NCBI RefSeq assembly: GCF_963675165.1
Contig: NC_087377.1
Coordinates: 2,627,978-2,691,977, forward strand
Direction: 5' to 3'
Source: Halichondria panicea
Taxonomy: Eukaryota > Porifera > Demospongiae > Suberitida > Halichondriidae
Length of the DNA: 64,000 bases
In this document: positions 21,943 to 33,300 of the stretch, in pieces
Numbering within the stretch: position 1 is the first letter of the stretch
How the letters are laid out: every line of letters begins with the position of its first letter
Made by a program: the position numbers and the translations under genes
The notes under the pieces: model-generated
What the model saw: only the letters and a program-made list of their open reading frames with translations
Database searches by the model: none
Told to the model about the DNA's origin: nothing

Positions 21943-22345
21943 AAGGTTTGTAGATCCAGTAACTGATGCAAAGGAGAAGGAGATAAGATCTAAAGCTATC
22001 TGGACTGACTGGGCATGTTCTCGACTTATTTCTCCTGCTGACCAACAGTCCCGATCCCACTACTGGATATGCCTCCAGCTGATCTGGCTTACTGGCCGGA
22101 TGGGAAACTTTGTGCGCAAACTATATGGCAATGAGTATCTGGTTTGCTCTTTTGGAAAGCTATGATATTCGAAGCACCTTTGATAAACGATTATATGGAT
22201 CTGGCTTAGGTACAGGTGTACATACATCTTCGAAACAAGCTGAGCCTATTTCTCCAGACGAAAAAGCGATGCTATGGTCAAGTCAGCAATTTGGTACACA
22301 TGAAACAAGTCGAAACAATAACATTCAACTTTCTAATACTTTTCA
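21943..22345 (+). mobile_element. Relic of a tyrosine-recombinase (DUF3504/Crypton-like) gene
   Basis: One frame reads RFVDPVTDAKEKEIRSKAIW followed by ADQQSRSHYWICLQ. After at least one frameshift, a second frame reads TFDKRLYGSGLGTG and KQAEPISPDEKAMLW. The F-D-x-x-L-x-x-x-G-L/I-G-T then KQAEPIS-x-x-E-x-x-LW pattern is that of the DUF3504 domain, which derives from Crypton-type tyrosine recombinases and is common in animal genomes. The catalytic C-terminal part is not seen and the frame is broken. Confidence 0.6.
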
Positions 22346-22504
22346 GCTTTGCTTGTGTACATATTCAATCTGCTTGTATTATTATTATAATTATGATGAC
22401 ATTCAGATTCAATCTGCTTAAAGCACACTTAATTAAGTGTGGATTAAGTTATGTAATCCATGGTCACCTGACTACTTTCAGATAAGCTGATTGGCTGGAG
22501 ATCA

Positions 22505-23230
22505 TTAGCCTCGAATCCAGGCCGATTAAAATACGGCCTGGTACCTATTGCATGTGTAATTAATTATAGGCGTGGCCGTCCACGCCCATGTACTATCTGA
22601 AGCTTTTATAGCCTAGCTAGCTAGCTAGCTGTGGCCTTCTCTATGGTGTTGTGTTGAGAAGGCTTGCACACGAAGCCAAAAGAGGCTCTCATCTACCTCT
22701 ATGATGGTTGGATGGTCGTGATGTTTTGAACTGGGTTTCTGACAGACTATGGCAAGTCTTTGACTTTGTGCTTCCAACTGCAACCATAGGACCATTGTAG
22801 AGGTAGATGTGAGCCTCTTCTGGTTTCATAATAGTGTGCAAACCTTCTCGACAACACAATAGAGAATATAAGCCACAGCTTCACAGGAGAGAGAGTTTAA
22901 AGTGTTTCTGACAGACTATGGCAAGTCTTTGACTTTGTGCTTCCAACTGCCACCATAGGACCATCGTAGAGAGCCTCTTCTGGCTTTAGACAAGTGTGTA
23001 AGCCTTCTTGACAACACAATAGAGGGCATAAAGCCACAGGAGACAAGTATTTGTTAAAAATAATACGGAAAGAACTAGTAAACAAACTAGTTTACGGTAT
23101 AATTTTACAAAGGTTTACTAACGTGAACGAATTCCCCAGATTCTGGGGAACTCAGTTTGCGCATGTGCACATCACCCATGCAATAGAGACCAGGCCGTAT
23201 TTTAATCGGCCTGGTCTCGAGACTAGGAGA
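22505..23230. repeat. Cluster of inverted and direct repeats (TIR-like ends, internal 130-base repeat)
   Basis: The ends near 22505 and 23190-23227 share the palindromic CCAGGCCGATTAAAATACGG core in opposite orientation. Inside, 22640-22760 is mirrored by 22770-22875 (GAGGTAGATGTGAGCC against GGCTCTCATCTACCTC). The block TTTCTGACAGACTATGGCAA occurs at 22737 and again at 22908. No coding frame is convincing. Confidence 0.7.
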
Positions 23231-23923
23231 TCATGTGACAGCACTAAGTTATGGTTAAAAGCAGAGGAGGTACGACACGCGGTTAAGCTCACGTGGCTGC
23301 TATTTCTTGATTGAAGGCAAGAAAGACAAAGAAGTCGTTAAAAATGCATTCCAATGACGACATTCAACTGGTGGCAAGTAAGCGCCATAAAGAGACAAGT
23401 TTAGAGCATAAAACTCAGTGAATTTGTTGCTGGCTAGTAGCTAGAGTTTTACAAGTAGAGATTAGATTTGTTGTAAGAACCAAGGCTCAGATGTTTGCAG
23501 TGATCCTATCCTGAATGCAGGCACAGAATACTTATTGAATACTCTAAAACAGAATTACACTAAAAACAATAATATCTCAAAATCTAAGTGGTGGTTGAAA
23601 CTGGTTGAAAAGCTATTTCACATCAGTATAAGCCCAGCAATCAACAATCCTGATCTTAGAAACGTCAAGTGTATTTTTTGAAAGATACACGCCAAACCAA
23701 ATCCACTATCAAAGTACACAGTCTTGAATGATATTATTCATGCACAAGTTAATGAGATTCATAATCCTTTTAGCTGGTCATGTGACCGTGTCGTACGTAC
23801 CTCCTCTGGGTTAATTAAAAGATTAACATTTGCCAACTGCCAACTACCAACTGGAGTAGCACTCAGGGCCACCGTACGAGGCTGATCTGCAGCTCAGCTA
23901 GCGCTATCGGGAGTACATGCACC

Positions 23924-26352
23924 ATGGACCCAAGTCAACAAGACTCTGAGCTACAGTAAGTATAACGGTGTCATTACACTATAAAAGTTGCAGATTTATT
24001 TGTAACCTTCTGGCAGAAGTTCTGCGCTGCACGTACGTATATTCTTCAAGTAAGTAGGTCTATGTGACTGAGTGACACCCTACCTATATCTACTACCGGT
24101 ATTTTTGGACATATTTGTGTACAGTGCTCAAAAGAAGCTAGCCAAGGACTTATCTGAGGCTGTAGTCAACTATGATGTCATTAAAGTGAGATCTTTGTTG
24201 GGAAAGGGGGCGGATCCTAACCACCAGCTCTACTGGAGTGACGAGTGGGCGGAGCTGCCTCCATTACACTTTGCTTGTCAGAAGGGCAACCTTGAGATTG
24301 TGAAGATACTTGCTACCCATGGAGCTCATATTGATAAAGGTGATGGGAAGCTGAACAGAGTTCCACTGCACTATGCATCCAGGAGGGTTGAGGTGGTGAA
24401 ATACCTGATCCAAGAGCTCAAATGTAGCACTGGTAAGTAATCAATTTTGTGTCTTCAGTTGGCAAATAATTGTTTCCTTGAGCTCAATCAGTTACATAAT
24501 TAGTCTGTTCCCAACTTCCTATGCATGCACAACAGATTTGAGGGATAAACGCAGCAGGACTCTTCTTCACTTGGCTTGTATCGAGGGAAGTAGAGACGTG
24601 ATACAGTATCTGGTGGAGGAGCTGAAGATGGATGTTGGTGAGTTTAATTAACTGTTACTATAATTATAGTCTTGGTTGAATGTTCTAATGCACGTATATA
24701 CCCTGATCTCCTATATACACTGTAATTTATAACAGTATGTCATTGCTGTCCAGTTGATTAGACAACTGGCATATTAATGAGATTACCACTATCGATATTT
24801 TGCGGGTGAAAAATGAATCTAACTATTGCGTTCTGGCAAGGATCATTAGTAGGTTTGCGGATTTTATTGTTGCGATTCAATCAAGCATAGCAAATTTCGC
24901 AAGTGCTTGATGCTCGCAAAACATTCTATATTAATACGGTATTCAGTATTGTGTCCAGACTGCCTGCAATGTATATGTACAGATGTGAGAGATGCTGAGG
25001 GAAAGTCCCCAATGGACAGAGCAGTATTAGGCGTGTATGACAGCTGTGTGAATGTTGCCCTCTACCTGATGAGCCGTGGCTATGCATGTAGTGATGAGGA
25101 CAAAGCCAATTTACTGTGTGGAGTATGTTGGACTGGCAGGCTGGATATGGTGGAGGAACTGGTCGAACATCACAAAGTTGACCCAGAGAGTGAGTGTGAT
25201 GATCTTCCATGAATATTGTGTTTAGGCACAACGTGTATGTATACTAGAATATTTTGCTGGTGAAAAACCTGCAAATGAGCCATTCATCAAAAAAGTTGAC
25301 CTTTTGCGATCACATTCTGGAATGCATTTAATTGTTGCGAATTAATCAGCCCTCGCAAAGTTTGTTGCTCGCAAAACATTCTAGGTAATTAAAAGGAAAT
25401 TTCCTATGCCGCCTATATATACACTAAAGTGCGATGAGCACACTTAATAGTTTCTTGCCTCTAATAATTTTATACTAATGGAGCAATTTAATACTTATGA
25501 TTTTGCAAAAAATGATCTCAGATTTCCATCCCTTATTTGGCATGTATTATACCTACGGACAGTGAATCCATGGCAGCTTTGATAATTGATTGCACTTTAG
25601 TATGCATCACTGTGCATGCTTATATTATAGTGGTATACAAGCCAGCTGAAAGTTACACCACAACTCCCGGTGTATAATTGTGTATACTTGTGCATGTTCA
25701 GATGCAACTGACCGTGCTGGCTGGACTCCTCTTAGAAGAGCTAAAGAGAGTGGTCACTTTGTAATCGTTGACTACTTCAAGTCTCTATCACAACAATGTA
25801 AGCTCGCTATATACACTAGTCTAACAGTCGTTACTGCATGTACTGGTGTGGCCCAATGTAATTATACTCCCTCTTCTATTACACATGCACGTACAGCTTC
25901 TGTCAGTAACTGGAGGCAGGAGAATGGACCACCACCAACAAAGAAACGAAAAGGTGATTAATTTTAGTATAGGAAATAATAGTAGGCGGGTATTAGCAAT
26001 TTTAGCGTTTTCAAATTTTCTCTGCTTTTAGGGTTCAATTCACTAATTGGCAGATTTGTACTTTTAGTACAATGAAAAAAGGGCTAGCTTGCTTAGCATA
26101 CTCTCAAAAGTAAATTGATATAGATTATTGACAAGTTAGTTAAACTTATAGGACCTGTTTATTTTAGGTATATTAATTCTATAATATAATTTCATACCGT
26201 TATTATGAGCCCCCCTCAAACACCCACACACCCACACACCCACACACCTCACAGCTGCCCAGAAAGTGTGTCCTAGCTGTGAGGAGAGCTGTCACATCCG
26301 CTACAAGAAGTGTCCCGAATGTGAGCACAAGTTCACTCACTCAAGAACATAA
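23924..26352 (+). CDS. Ankyrin-repeat protein with NLS and zinc ribbon (paralogue B, short tail)
   Basis: Seven exons join in phase to 299 residues: 23924-23955, 24125-24432, 24536-24637, 24983-25189, 25702-25797, 25897-25953 and 26255-26352. Lengths, phases and sequence match paralogue A exon for exon. Ankyrin repeats fill residues about 15-248 (PPLHFACQKGNLEIVKILA, VPLHYASRRVEVVKYLIQE, TLLHLACIEGSRDVIQYLV). PPPTKKRK follows as a likely NLS. The C-terminus holds CPSC...CPEC (C273, C276, C287, C290) and then stops after THSRT. One cysteine of paralogue A (C295) is tyrosine here (Y284), and the 250-residue tail is absent. The start is the first ATG of exon 1. This gene converges on the MAGUK gene, with 497 bases between the stops. 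Confidence 0.8.
24790..25390. repeat. Two copies of a dispersed element with TTTGCGGGTGAAAAA / CTCGCAAAACATTCTA ends
   Basis: Copies at about 24795-24945 and 25240-25385 in introns of paralogue B share GGTGAAAAA, CTGGMAWGSAT-like middle runs and CTCGCAAAACATTCTA ends. Inverse relatives lie in MAGUK introns at about 32185-32315 and 32735-32840 (CCTTGCCAGAACGCAATAGT). Confidence 0.6.
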
Positions 26353-26849
26353 TGATAGAATCGAAAATATTGTAACTAATTAGTGGTACTGGTTTACCGA
26401 ATTACATGTACATGCTTGTATATATATAGTGGATTATTTTCGTATGGTGGAAATTTAAATTCTGATTTAAAACTACGAAAAATAAAATTATTCTACAGCA
26501 CCACAATACGTACACATTATTCAACATAAATCCCCTGATATTTGCATGCAGTTCATTATAATTATAATAATTATTAAATTATAGCATGCATGAATATATA
26601 TACTAACTACCCGCTATCATGCATGTACGATAATTTTATAGCATAATTATAGTTTCATGTAATTTCTCAGTGTTAAAAAAATAATTATTAATTTTAAAAC
26701 AATTACAAACGTTCAAAAATAATTATAGCAGTAAAAAATGCAATGATTTTATATAATTTTGAGTGGGTTAAAAAAAATTGTCTGAAATTATTAATGCAAA
26801 AATTCTTGTTCAGTGACATGGTTTCCATGGTGATAAATGTTCCAGTAGC
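26353..26849. other. Intergenic region between convergent genes
   Basis: AT-rich sequence between the stop of ankyrin paralogue B and the stop of the MAGUK gene. I see only AT-rich palindromic runs such as ATAATTATAATAATTATTA and an AATAAA near 26482 that could serve the plus-strand gene. No coding frame or RNA is supported. Confidence 0.5.
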
Positions 26850-29800
26850 TCATGTTTCCTTGGTAACGGGGACCCATGCTTGTTTGCGCTTCTCCTTCTT
26901 GACAATGTCTTCAATTTGTCCCATAAGAGTGTCCATGTAGATCAGGAATAAGGCACCTATAATTATGAAGGAACGTAATTAAGGTGGTCGTGTAACTCTA
27001 ACAACGGTACAGGACTATGTTCACAGCATAATACAGATACGTAGTAATGTAACGATGGGCAATATGCATACTATAATTATACCGTATAGCGGGTAAGTTT
27101 CGTGGGGTAAAAAATTCGTTCAACTCGAGAAATGGTAGTTTTCGTGAGTAAAAAATTTCGTTTAGTCTCGTGGCTGCACGGCATTCCTACGTTCAGATAA
27201 GCCACGCCTACGATAACATTTCGTGGAGGTCAGCCTGCCCACGAAAATTACCCGCTATACGGTAGTTACACGTAAGCTTTAAGATTGGCGTATAATTATA
27301 ATATGGGGAGGAGGAGGGGGTAATACGGTGACTTAGAGGGTAAGTACAGAACAAATGTCATTATTTCATATAGCACTGCATGTAGGCAGGCATTGGTGGT
27401 AGCAGGCCAAAATTAATTGTTTTATAAAAACAGCTAAACTAAGGGCGTGACACGTACACATGTACTGTAACAGTATAGAGCTACTAAACGTTCTTTTAGC
27501 TTTGAAATTGCACATTCTGCGTAAACCAGTAATTAATAATGTACATTAGGTTACCTGAGAACTCGTGGGAGTGCTCGTCCTCGAGTTGACACACCCTCTC
27601 AAACATGGCCTTAGCTTCGTCAGTGGGGATCTGATCCGGACTGAATGTGCTGTGTGTGTGGGGGGTGGGGGTGGTGGAGTGTGAGTGTGAGTGTGTGTGT
27701 GTGTGTGTGTGGGTGAGTGATATACGTAATACTCTTGTACTCTACACAGTATAACAAACACTATTATATTATCTACTACTACTATGTTTTAATTATTAAC
27801 CCGCTTAGGGTATGCATTGCTCACATGATGCTGTCCGAGGTCATGGCCTTGATGAGGATGGTGATGGGAGGGGCTATAGATCGGAGGGTATGCAGCGCTT
27901 TAATACTGCCAGTCATGAGACAATGCTTGCTCTGTACGTGTGGATGCACCAAATTGTAATGAAAGGACGGACATAAATTACGGGCTTGTTAATCAAAAGA
28001 TAGCTCTACCAAATAGGCCGATTTCTAGAAAGAAAAAAACACAAGGATATAATATTATCCTTGTGTAATTCCTATTTACCTATAACCTCGCTGTATAAAC
28101 ACAGATGACATACAAATATTTGAAAGTCTATTTGTGTTGAGTTTGACCTTCATAAAGTTGTCATTACTTTGTCATACTTTACTGAAATTCAAAGTTTCAT
28201 ATATCCTTGTTAAAAAGCGCTTCTATCAATATGCTGTAGAGCTGGTAAGCTCCAACCAGCTAAAAGTACATGTAGAAGTCCCAGGCATACTTGTCCACCA
28301 CATAAAGCCATAATTGACCACATAACTTCCGGGCTCGAACTTAACGCAAATAGACTTTAGGTAGCTCATTCGAAAAATACCCATCATAATTATGGTACCT
28401 ACTACTCCTATAATAATTATAGCCGTGCAGTACCTTGCTGTCAGGTGATGAGATGGCGTCAGCTCTGTACAGCTCATAGCCACTCCTCCTTCGTCTGAAG
28501 TCAATGATGGTGGGATCACGGCCCAGACGTGCCTCTGTGATACGTGCAGCACCCTCCACATACTCTGTAGGTCATGTGATCATAAATTAATACGTACACA
28601 TGCACAATCGATTGCACTTTTTCAATGTAATTTTCATATCAACTAAAACAATTTGACACGAAAATGTGTACTATACGATAATAACTCCATCTAGTCACAT
28701 GACCTACAGACCACACCCACCTGTTGGACAGGCGTAGAATAGAGTAGGGTAGCTTTCCAGTAGTAAAGAGACCACTTGATCACAGAGCGCACCAAACACT
28801 AATACTGGGCGTCGCCCGGTAAAGGCCTCCACCTCTTCGTAGAGTGCAAGGTTCACATCAATTGCTGAGAGAGAGTTCATATATATAAACTATATTGTCT
28901 AAGCCACACCCACTGATCACACCTACCTTCTCCCTGTGCCTCCAGATACTCTTGTGCTCTCATTGAGTTAGGAATGGCTCCGATCTGTTCGTCAGTGCCG
29001 TCAGCGTTCAACCGTGACACCCAGAATGAGGCTCTGAATCTCTCCGGGGGAGCCTGTGTGGTGTGTGTGGAGTGGGTGTGTGAGGTGGGTGGTGGAGTGG
29101 GTGTGTGGTGTAGAGGGAGACAAATGCCTGCTATTACAAGACCCACAAAAACATTGCAATGTGAAAATTGCTAGGATTGGCCGGGGAAAAACACCAAAAA
29201 GCGTAGAAACAAGAAAGAAGACGAGAGCATAACTCCAATCCGTTACCAGACCACACCCCCTATAGCTTACCTCATCATGGATATGGAAGATATCGCTGGC
29301 TTTGATGGAGAGCTCCTTCACTGTGCGGGGAATGTAAGAGAAGTTGGCGCGTATGTAGGTAGCATCAGCCAATGGGTCGTGTTCGTACTCCGTCACATCT
29401 GAGGGGTTAAACGATATACATGTAAATGAAAACGTTCGGTCATAATTGATATGCAAAATGAATAAGTCCACCGCTGGCTACAGTGTACACAGTGGGACCA
29501 CACTATAGGCTCTGTACACTAGCTACAGTGTACACAGTGGGACCACACTATAGGCTCTGTACACTAGCTACAGTGCGCACAGTGGGACCACACTATAGGC
29601 TCTGTACACTAGCTACAGTGTACACAGTGGGACCACACTATAGGCTCTGTACACCAGCTACAGTGCACAGTGGGACCACACTATACGCTCTGTACACTAG
29701 CTACAGTGCGCACAGTGGGACCACACTATAGGCTCTGTACACTAGCTACAGTGTACACAGTGGGACCACACTATAGGCTCTGTATACACTGTACTATAGT

Positions 29801-30262
29801 CAACTGTACGTCTTTTAGTCTACTTTTTGTTCTGAATTTTATTCCAAGTGAGATTACAGAGACGATTAAATACTGATTAAGATATCCCGACAATATACTA
29901 GAGATATCCTGACAATATACTAGAGATATCCTGACAATATCCTGACTAGTACCCTTACTTGTAGTGCTAGTAGCACGTCGAGGTTCCTCCACTAGTTGAG
30001 TCATGGATGGTGCTCGTCCGAGGGACAGCTGGCTACGGGAGCGGCCCCTCATAGACACTAGACTACCCTGTCCTCCACGCGCGAGGTTCTGGTCACTGTT
30101 GGATAGTTTGGCAAGAGATTGGGATGAGCTTTTGTGGCGGTTGAAACGACGACGCTTCTTTTTCATGCCTTTTATGCCTGAGTGCTTTCCACGAATGAAG
30201 TCTTGGCTCATTGAAGTGGACTCCGGGATGCTGTGTGTGTGTGTGTGTGTGTGGGTGGTGGT

Positions 30263-30317
<55 letters not shown>

Positions 30318-33300
30318 ATTGTGATTGGATCTGGCCTTACACATAGATACCTTATGCATAATAATTATTATGATCTACAAAAACTGCAACACGTAAAATT
30401 ATAACTATATACATACATGTACAGTATGAGCTATAAGTTCTTGGCTGTAATTATATACAGTTCCCAGCTAAACACACTAAGCTGGTGGGATCTAACATGC
30501 AACAATGGGTAAAGCACAAGCTAGCATGAGTATAGCCGTGGTAGCCCCACCCACCTGAGTTGTGACTCCGTGTACTGGGAGTCAGAGTACTCTGATGGTT
30601 GGCTCTGACCACCCTCACAGTTGTTGCCGTTGGAGTTGATCTCGGCACTGCGGTTACGAAATGTGGTCCTACATGACATAAGAAACAAACATTATACAGT
30701 AACATGTACGGTCATTCAAGAGCCCACGCTTTCTTCAATGTAGACGAAGATGTATGCAATAGGTATTTGTACACATTCATTTTGGTAGGCCTTTCAAAGA
30801 GCTACCAAAAGTTTTGTAACAATCTTGATTGACCATCAAAGATACAGAGAATTAAATCACTAATTTAATTAATCACTTAACTTTCAGATGAAAACATAAG
30901 ATTTGTGCCCGAATGCAATCGCTAATTTAAACACACCATTTGATAGCCCTTTCAAGGAGCTACAAAATGCATTCTATAGAATCCTAACTCAAGTTATCGA
31001 CCATTAAAGATAGCTATCAAAACAGTACAGTACATACCATATACAATCATGCTACATGTACCAGTAGTCACTATAAACGTTAGCTGTACGTATGTTTGCT
31101 GTACCTTGAGGCATCGTCACGTGCCATAAAGCCGACACCTGTGCCCTCCTCCTCGTCACTGTGATGCTGTGTGGGAGCCTGCGTCGTCATCATTGTGTCC
31201 ACAGTCAATCTAATGGAGGGAGGGAGTGAGGAGGGAGGGAGGGAAAAGTGATAATTTATTACTAATTTAGGTGTTTTTGATACGTACATACGGTAATTAA
31301 TAACTACATGTAAGTTAATATAATTTTATGCCTCCAGGACGTAGCTGTACGAAGAATACGATTAGCTGACTGTGTGTGTGTCTAGCAAACCAACCAGCAA
31401 TAATTGACACTTTGCTTGAGGAGGGAAGGTGGAGAGAAAATTAATGTTGAAAACTAATTTATAATTATGGACTTAGTCATACAATAAAACTGACTGATTC
31501 TGTGTGTGTATCTACATTGTACATGTAGCAACAGCAAACAAAACAGCAATAATTGACACTTCGCCCACACACACCACCCACCCACACACACCACACACGG
31601 CTCACCTGTTATGTGAGGGGGCGGTCTGGAAGGAGTGGAAGGTCAGGTCGATACTCTGACTGCTGCTCAGTCCACCATAGTAGCTACTGCTGGATCAAAT
31701 AAAACAAAATTTAATAATTATAACAAGAACTTGTTGAAAAAATACTTATACATGTAGCTCTCAGACTGTGAACACACGCACACTCCACACACCGGCACCA
31801 CACACACACACACACACACAATCCCACCTCACACACAACACACTCACGCCCACACCACACACACCTCTCAGAGAGATAGCTCTCAGACTGCGAGTACTGA
31901 CTATCAGTACGCTCGGACAAGAGCACTTCCTCGTACTCAATCCTCCTCTCATTGAAGTTGCCGTATATAACACCGTCAGATGTAGGCCTCGGTGGTTGTT
32001 GCTGGGGGGGTTGCGGGTGATACGCCTCCGCACCGCTGTCATGGTTACGCTTGACGGCAGTCACCATAGAGACCAGCTTTGTGGGCTTGTTGCCACTGCT
32101 ATCCTGAGACTGCGGGTAACAAAAGATAAAATTAACACACCCAACATGCACAGCCGACTACTGAAACATAATATTATGTGAACTTTGCGAGGGTTAATCA
32201 ATAATATTCGCAACTTGCAAAACCTAGTATATTATGACCCTTGCCAGAACGCAGATTGCAAATGGTCAAATTTTGCTGATTTGGCTGATTCGATGCACAA
32301 AATATTCTAATAATAATGATGGTACCTACATATAGCTGGCATACCTCTGTTTCACAGGAGTAGTCTTTTGAGTCTCGGGAGCTGTAGCTCTCTCTGCTCT
32401 GAGGCTTATAGTTGGTCAGTGAGGCCCTCCTCTGGGTCGTGGCTTCACTCAGCGGCAGCTCTGAGTCATGTGACACCTGTACAGGGGGGGTAATGTCATA
32501 TGACAAAACTCTTCTCAATTAAAATTGCTTTGTTGAAGTGTAAAGTGCAGCCTGTCTAAAATACTGCCAGCTCCAAAGTCTCCATAACATGACTGTGTTT
32601 GTGGCTGCTACATGTAGTACAGTAGACCACCCTCTATAATTATAACAGTCACTGTTGGTCTGCCCAAGGGACACCATCACTATAATTATAGAAACAGCCA
32701 TACACTTCACTAAAAACCTAAATTATATACACACGATCCTTGCCAGAACGCAATAGTTAGATGGCAAAGGGTCAAATTTTCTGCTGATTTGGCTCGTTCG
32801 CAAAGGTTTTTCACCCGCAAAATATTCTAGTAATACGGTAGCTATGCTCACACTCACAGAGGATTGCTGTGTGTTATCCTCGCAGCTGATTGCCCTCTTT
32901 GGTTTGAGGACCGGAGTGGTGCTAGTACTGGCCCACGACAACCTCTTACTGTCCGTCCAACTACAAGGAAGAGGGAACATTATGATTATACCATAATTTT
33001 ATAGCGGATAGTTTTCGATGGTGCAAATGTTTGTATGAACTATCAATTTACGCTATAACGGTACCTTTGTGTGTGTGTGTGTGTGTGTGTGTGCTAGCCA
33101 CCAATACCTTTCAGCACCGTTCTTTGCCGGGAGAGCTTGACCGAGGTATGACCGGTCATTCTGGTTGTGAGGTCGCTCAATTTCAAGCCTCAGGATGTTC
33201 TTGTGTGGCTTCATGAGCTTCTTGATGTTAGACGGCTTCTCGTGTTGTATGGCCTGGTTGTTGACCTGAGGGGCAATAATCATTAAAATTATATTTTGGA

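Noticed and set aside
29483-29876. Plus-strand frames with YRLCTLATVYTVGPH repeats
   Set aside because: The 45-base minisatellite is a multiple of three and creates an open frame by chance. It lies in a MAGUK intron.
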